From Sphagnum magellanicum (Eukaryota > Streptophyta > Sphagnopsida > Sphagnales > Sphagnaceae), in the NCBI GenBank assembly GCA_021904315.1, contig CM038914.1, positions 7,254,001-7,318,000 on the forward strand: DNA of 64,000 nt, given 5' to 3'. The notes beneath the pieces were generated by a model that did no database searches, was not told where the DNA came from, and saw only the letters and a program-made list of their open reading frames with translations. How positions within the stretch are numbered: position 1 is the first letter of the stretch; every line of letters starts with the position of its first letter. Made by a program: the position numbers and the translations under genes. Shown here piece by piece: positions 60,261-64,000 of this stretch.

Positions 60261-62914
60261 TTACCACGAGAGGAACATACATCAAGACATGGTTTTTTTT
60301 TAACGAACCCAAATGTTGAGATTTTGGATTCTTATAATTTGTAATCATATTGTTTCAGTCAAAAAAAAAAAACTTTAACTATGATTGTAGTTTCATGTTT
60401 TAAAATTTAAATAATCTATCATTTAATAGGTCATTAAATTTAAAAGTGTAGTTGTTTTGAAACACAAGTGTATTTGAATGTGAATCATGCATATTTAAAT
60501 AATAAAATGTAAAAACAAAATTGGAATTTTTAAATTTTTGATATGATACATAGTGATTATAAGGTGAAAGATATGTGATTTATGGTTAGTATGTAATTGA
60601 TTTAATCAAAATATTAAACCTTTGAGAAAGGTAAAATTTTAAATCAAGAGTTAAACTTTGAACATTTTTCAATTACATAACAATGATTTTTTTAAAAAAA
60701 CATTGTTGTGATTAATTTGTACAAATAGTTTTTAAAGTCTTTGTATTTCAATTTGCACCCCATTTGTAAGCATTAGTGTATTGAATGTGAATTGGATCGT
60801 TGTTTTTTTTGTTTTTTCTTGAGTCATCTTCTTTATTTATTCTTTTAAAGCTTCTATAGTGGTAAATCATTCATCTTCATGTGCATTAATTCAATGAATG
60901 ACACACATTGAAGGAATGTTGCAACCTTTCTACCATATTCATGGGATGTAGAGAAGATGCATGGTTATTGTAGTACAAGGGTAATTTTAACACATGGTTG
61001 TAAAATAATTGATAAAATTTGAAAATTTCATGTTAAAAATAAAATATTCATGAATATTCGAAAAGACTATGTGCATTTTCCTTCACAAAATTTTGTTCTT
61101 TGAAAAAAATATTTTTGAAAATCAAAACATTTTTACAAATAATGTAATTATTGTCAAAGATATCAAGGTACTATGGTAATAAATAAAATTTAAATACGTA
61201 AATAACTAGATGTATAATAAATTATGCAATAAACCAAGTGGATTGTTTTATTTTAATAGGTCATATTTGCATGAGGGACAAGGATCACCAAATGAGTTTT
61301 TAAAAACATACAAACCACTTGATTTCATCAAGTTGTGATTTTATTATAATAGAATCTTCATTTTCTATCATTTTTTGCAATGTCAATAACAATTCTTAAG
61401 GTTTTCATAAGTTGCAAAAATATTTTACATTCATATAAAAGAAAGTCACTAATTATTTTATTGTAAGTTTATTATGATTTATCAACAAGCAATAACACTT
61501 GTAACAAGGACAATATTAGTCATCTACCCATATAATTGATGATGTTCCAAAAAAATTAAATAATGAATCTCCCAAAAACTAATGAAAAGATCACAACATC
61601 GATCAATCATGAATACATAGAAAAATCAATTTTATTCAATAGAATATTTATGCAAAGACTTTTCTATACATTCATGATGAGAAAATTTGGATTGTCAAAC
61701 ATGCGATGATACCAATTGATAGTTAATCAAATGAAACATCACTTATGTACACCTTAAGTGAATGCAAATCATAATGACAAATCTAAGCAAATATGTGCAT
61801 GCCCAAACTTTGGTCATTTATGACAAAAAAGTTCCATTTAAATCACAATCTACATGATAAAACCCAACCTTTAGTCCATTTCTTTCTTGCTTTGTGTTCA
61901 AAAACATTTTCATCAAATCATTACAAAACTCAGTGCATGCTTTCACATTTGCTCCCTCTTGCCCTTTTAGATACAACTCCCACATAATATTCACATAACT
62001 GCAAGAAATCACACAAATTTGTACAATTTCTAATTTATGAAACAAAAATAAATGAGTTGGGAGAAATAAAGAAAAGATTTAAGTACCATGAATAGTGTTG
62101 AAACAACTTCACCATGGTTTTTTTTGCATGTTAAATGCAAAAAACATTTTTCAAAATTCACCTTTTGCATTGACATATTCACATGAAGTCTAACAAAACA
62201 ACACATGTTCATGTGTTAGTAACATGACATGTTGAAATAACCTTGATATAAATGAATTTCAACTAAAAGGTAATAATGATATGATGCAATGTGTAACATG
62301 TAATCAATTTTCCTTATTTGCACCAAGACTAAAAATATCAAAAAAATAAAGAAAAGAAAAATATCCTTGGGAAATTAAGAAATCTCCACATGTTCCTGAG
62401 GCAAGACACTAATTTTTTCTTATAAGGATTTGAGGCTCCAAAGGAGATAAATGGCAAAAAACAATAATTCCATTTTACAGAATTATCAAGTTGACAACCA
62501 AATGGAATTGTCAAATTGACAAGCACTATTATACCCTATACTTGGTTCACCTAAACTAGTTTTGATTATCATCGTCACTAAAATTGTGGGTGATGTTAAA
62601 ATGGAGGTTTGAGTTCTTGAAAATTGAAACAAAATACAAATGACAATGTATGAATTTTGAAGAACTAATATTAAAATCTCACCAAATATATCGCATGAAA
62701 AAATTAGCCATAATCAAAATTTGAACTTCGTGTTGTTGCGCACTACCAATGATGATCAACTATTTTATTTATTTCTTATGTTTTCATATGGTTTTCAATA
62801 ATTCATCATTATTTATGTCTAATTTAATTTAAATTAATATACATTTCATGGACACGAAAAGACACATGTTAATTTATTTTTTCATATCCCTGATGGTGGA
62901 TAGGGAAAAAGAGT
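60261..62914. other. AT-rich intergenic DNA, no gene recognised
   Basis: Homopolymer-rich and AT-rich. Words near 61080-61170 (ATCAAGGTACTATGGTAAT) recall 14024-14043, so old dispersed repeats are likely. No gene or RNA feature was seen. Confidence 0.45.
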
Positions 62915-63009
62915 GAGGTAGTTATAAAATGGAAGTAGTTATTGGGAAAGGTGGGAGATAGTTATTAAAAAAGAAATGAACTAGTTAGGGTTGACAATGA
63001 AGTAGTTAT
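62915..63009 (+). repeat. Short minisatellite, GA..TAGTTAT unit, five copies
   Basis: GAGGTAGTTAT, GAAGTAGTTAT, GAGATAGTTAT, GAACTAGTTAG and GAAGTAGTTAT start at 62915, 62932, 62955, 62978 and 62999, spaced 17-23 bp. Confidence 0.6.
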
Positions 63010-64000
63010 TTCTAAAATTGTCTTTGGAATGGTCCATGGATGACCATACAAAGGATTCCAAAAAATCTCCCATATACGTGAAATTCCAATTACTTGTCAT
63101 TCGAATTGAAAGTTATCTTGAAAACTTTATCAAAACAACATTAATTGCCACACAAACAAAGGAGGGGAGTTGGACTTCCTAGCAATCGCCTTCCTTTCAT
63201 ATTTTTCCCCTTATCTACAACCATTTTGGAATCTCAAAATGGGCAATTAAGTTAAAATTAAGGGGTGAAAACATGATAAATTAAACACCAAAAAAATATT
63301 TTTGAGAAAATTTTATTTTGTTCTTCTTGACTCTATTTTGAAGTTATAGTTAACTTCTTACATTTTTTATGTAGTTTTGTTCTATTTGCAATCTATATTT
63401 TTAGAATCTATTTTTTGGTTTTTTACACATTTACATTTTTTAGTTTAGCTTTGATTTACTTATTATAAACATTTTTTTACATAAAAAAATCAGAATAATG
63501 AAAAAAGGTGCAAAACTCTCAAATTGAATTTGTAAAAAATATGTTGAATTTATGGTTCTTTTTCCTCATACTAAATCAATTTTGGTATGGCATATACATA
63601 TTTCACTAATGGATTCAAAATTAAAAATACTAACTAGTATATTCTAATTGGTATTCAAAGTAGTATAACTAATTAGTAATTATACCAGTTTAAACTAATT
63701 AATGATTGGTTTTATAAACAATAATACAAAAAATCAATTAACATTACACCCTCTGTACATTAGATTTTGTCTTGGAATCCATAAAAATGAAAGAATGTTG
63801 AAAAATCATAAGTCTAGGTTTTGTTGTGATGATACCAATTATGTGGTTTTAGTAGTTATTACAATGTTTAATTGTATAATCTAATGAACATTGATAAAAA
63901 TCTATGAACTAGGATTAGGAGTTACCACTAATTTTAAATTAGCCTTTGACAAATGAAAATCCATAAATTTCAATGAAACTACAAATCATACTCCTATCTA
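63010..64000. other. AT-rich intergenic DNA to the window edge
   Basis: No gene recognised. TAACTAGTATA/TAACTAATTAGTAATTATA words near 63630-63690 form weak local hairpins only. Confidence 0.4.

Overview
This window looks like nuclear DNA of a land plant with a large, transposon-rich genome. The evidence is two multi-exon genes of plant-type families with GT-AG introns, long AT-rich intergenic stretches, plant-type mobile elements (CACTA, solo LTRs, MITE-like and tRNA-derived SINE-like sequences, a LINE-like reverse transcriptase remnant) and a degenerate CCCTAA-rich tract. The introns I could place are short (about 80 to 440 bp). I cannot name the species. Most of the sequence between the two genes is decayed repeat. 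I see no CRISPR array, rRNA gene, organellar block or intact virus.

Layout. 1-2387: intergenic, with a degenerate tandem repeat at the left edge. 2388-5015 (minus): nine-exon serine carboxypeptidase-like gene, complete except for a one-base frame conflict at the exon 3/4 junction beside a five-base homopolymer. 5016-20200: upstream and intergenic DNA with small tandem duplications and old dispersed repeats. 20200-22210: low-complexity tracts, split by a MITE-like element and followed by a SINE-like sequence. 22337-44693: a 22.4 kb CACTA (En/Spm-type) transposon delimited here by terminal inverted repeats, a matching TAA target duplication and subterminal repeats. It carries a broken TNP2-type transposase in two blocks (27.85-31.4 and 35.06-35.70 kb) and a second decayed coding region (38.9-43.8 kb). 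The transposase is interrupted by a solo LTR, a fold-back simple-sequence tract and a SINE-like piece. A second solo LTR of the same family, in the opposite orientation and with a perfect 5-bp target duplication, lies just after it.

44.7-55.7 kb: intergenic DNA with a LINE-like reverse transcriptase relic (minus), a 20-base G run, a decayed plus-strand coding region with coiled-coil and RING-like pieces, a degenerate tandem array and a second MITE-related copy. 55727-59603 (minus): an intact 14-exon RCC1-repeat gene whose exon phases all agree, predicting a 439-residue seven-bladed propeller protein. 59604-64000: its upstream region and then AT-rich DNA with nothing recognisable.

The two host genes are unrelated in function and only share a strand. 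The CACTA locus is the main structural story: an autonomous-type element that died, then accumulated nested insertions, which together account for about a third of the window.
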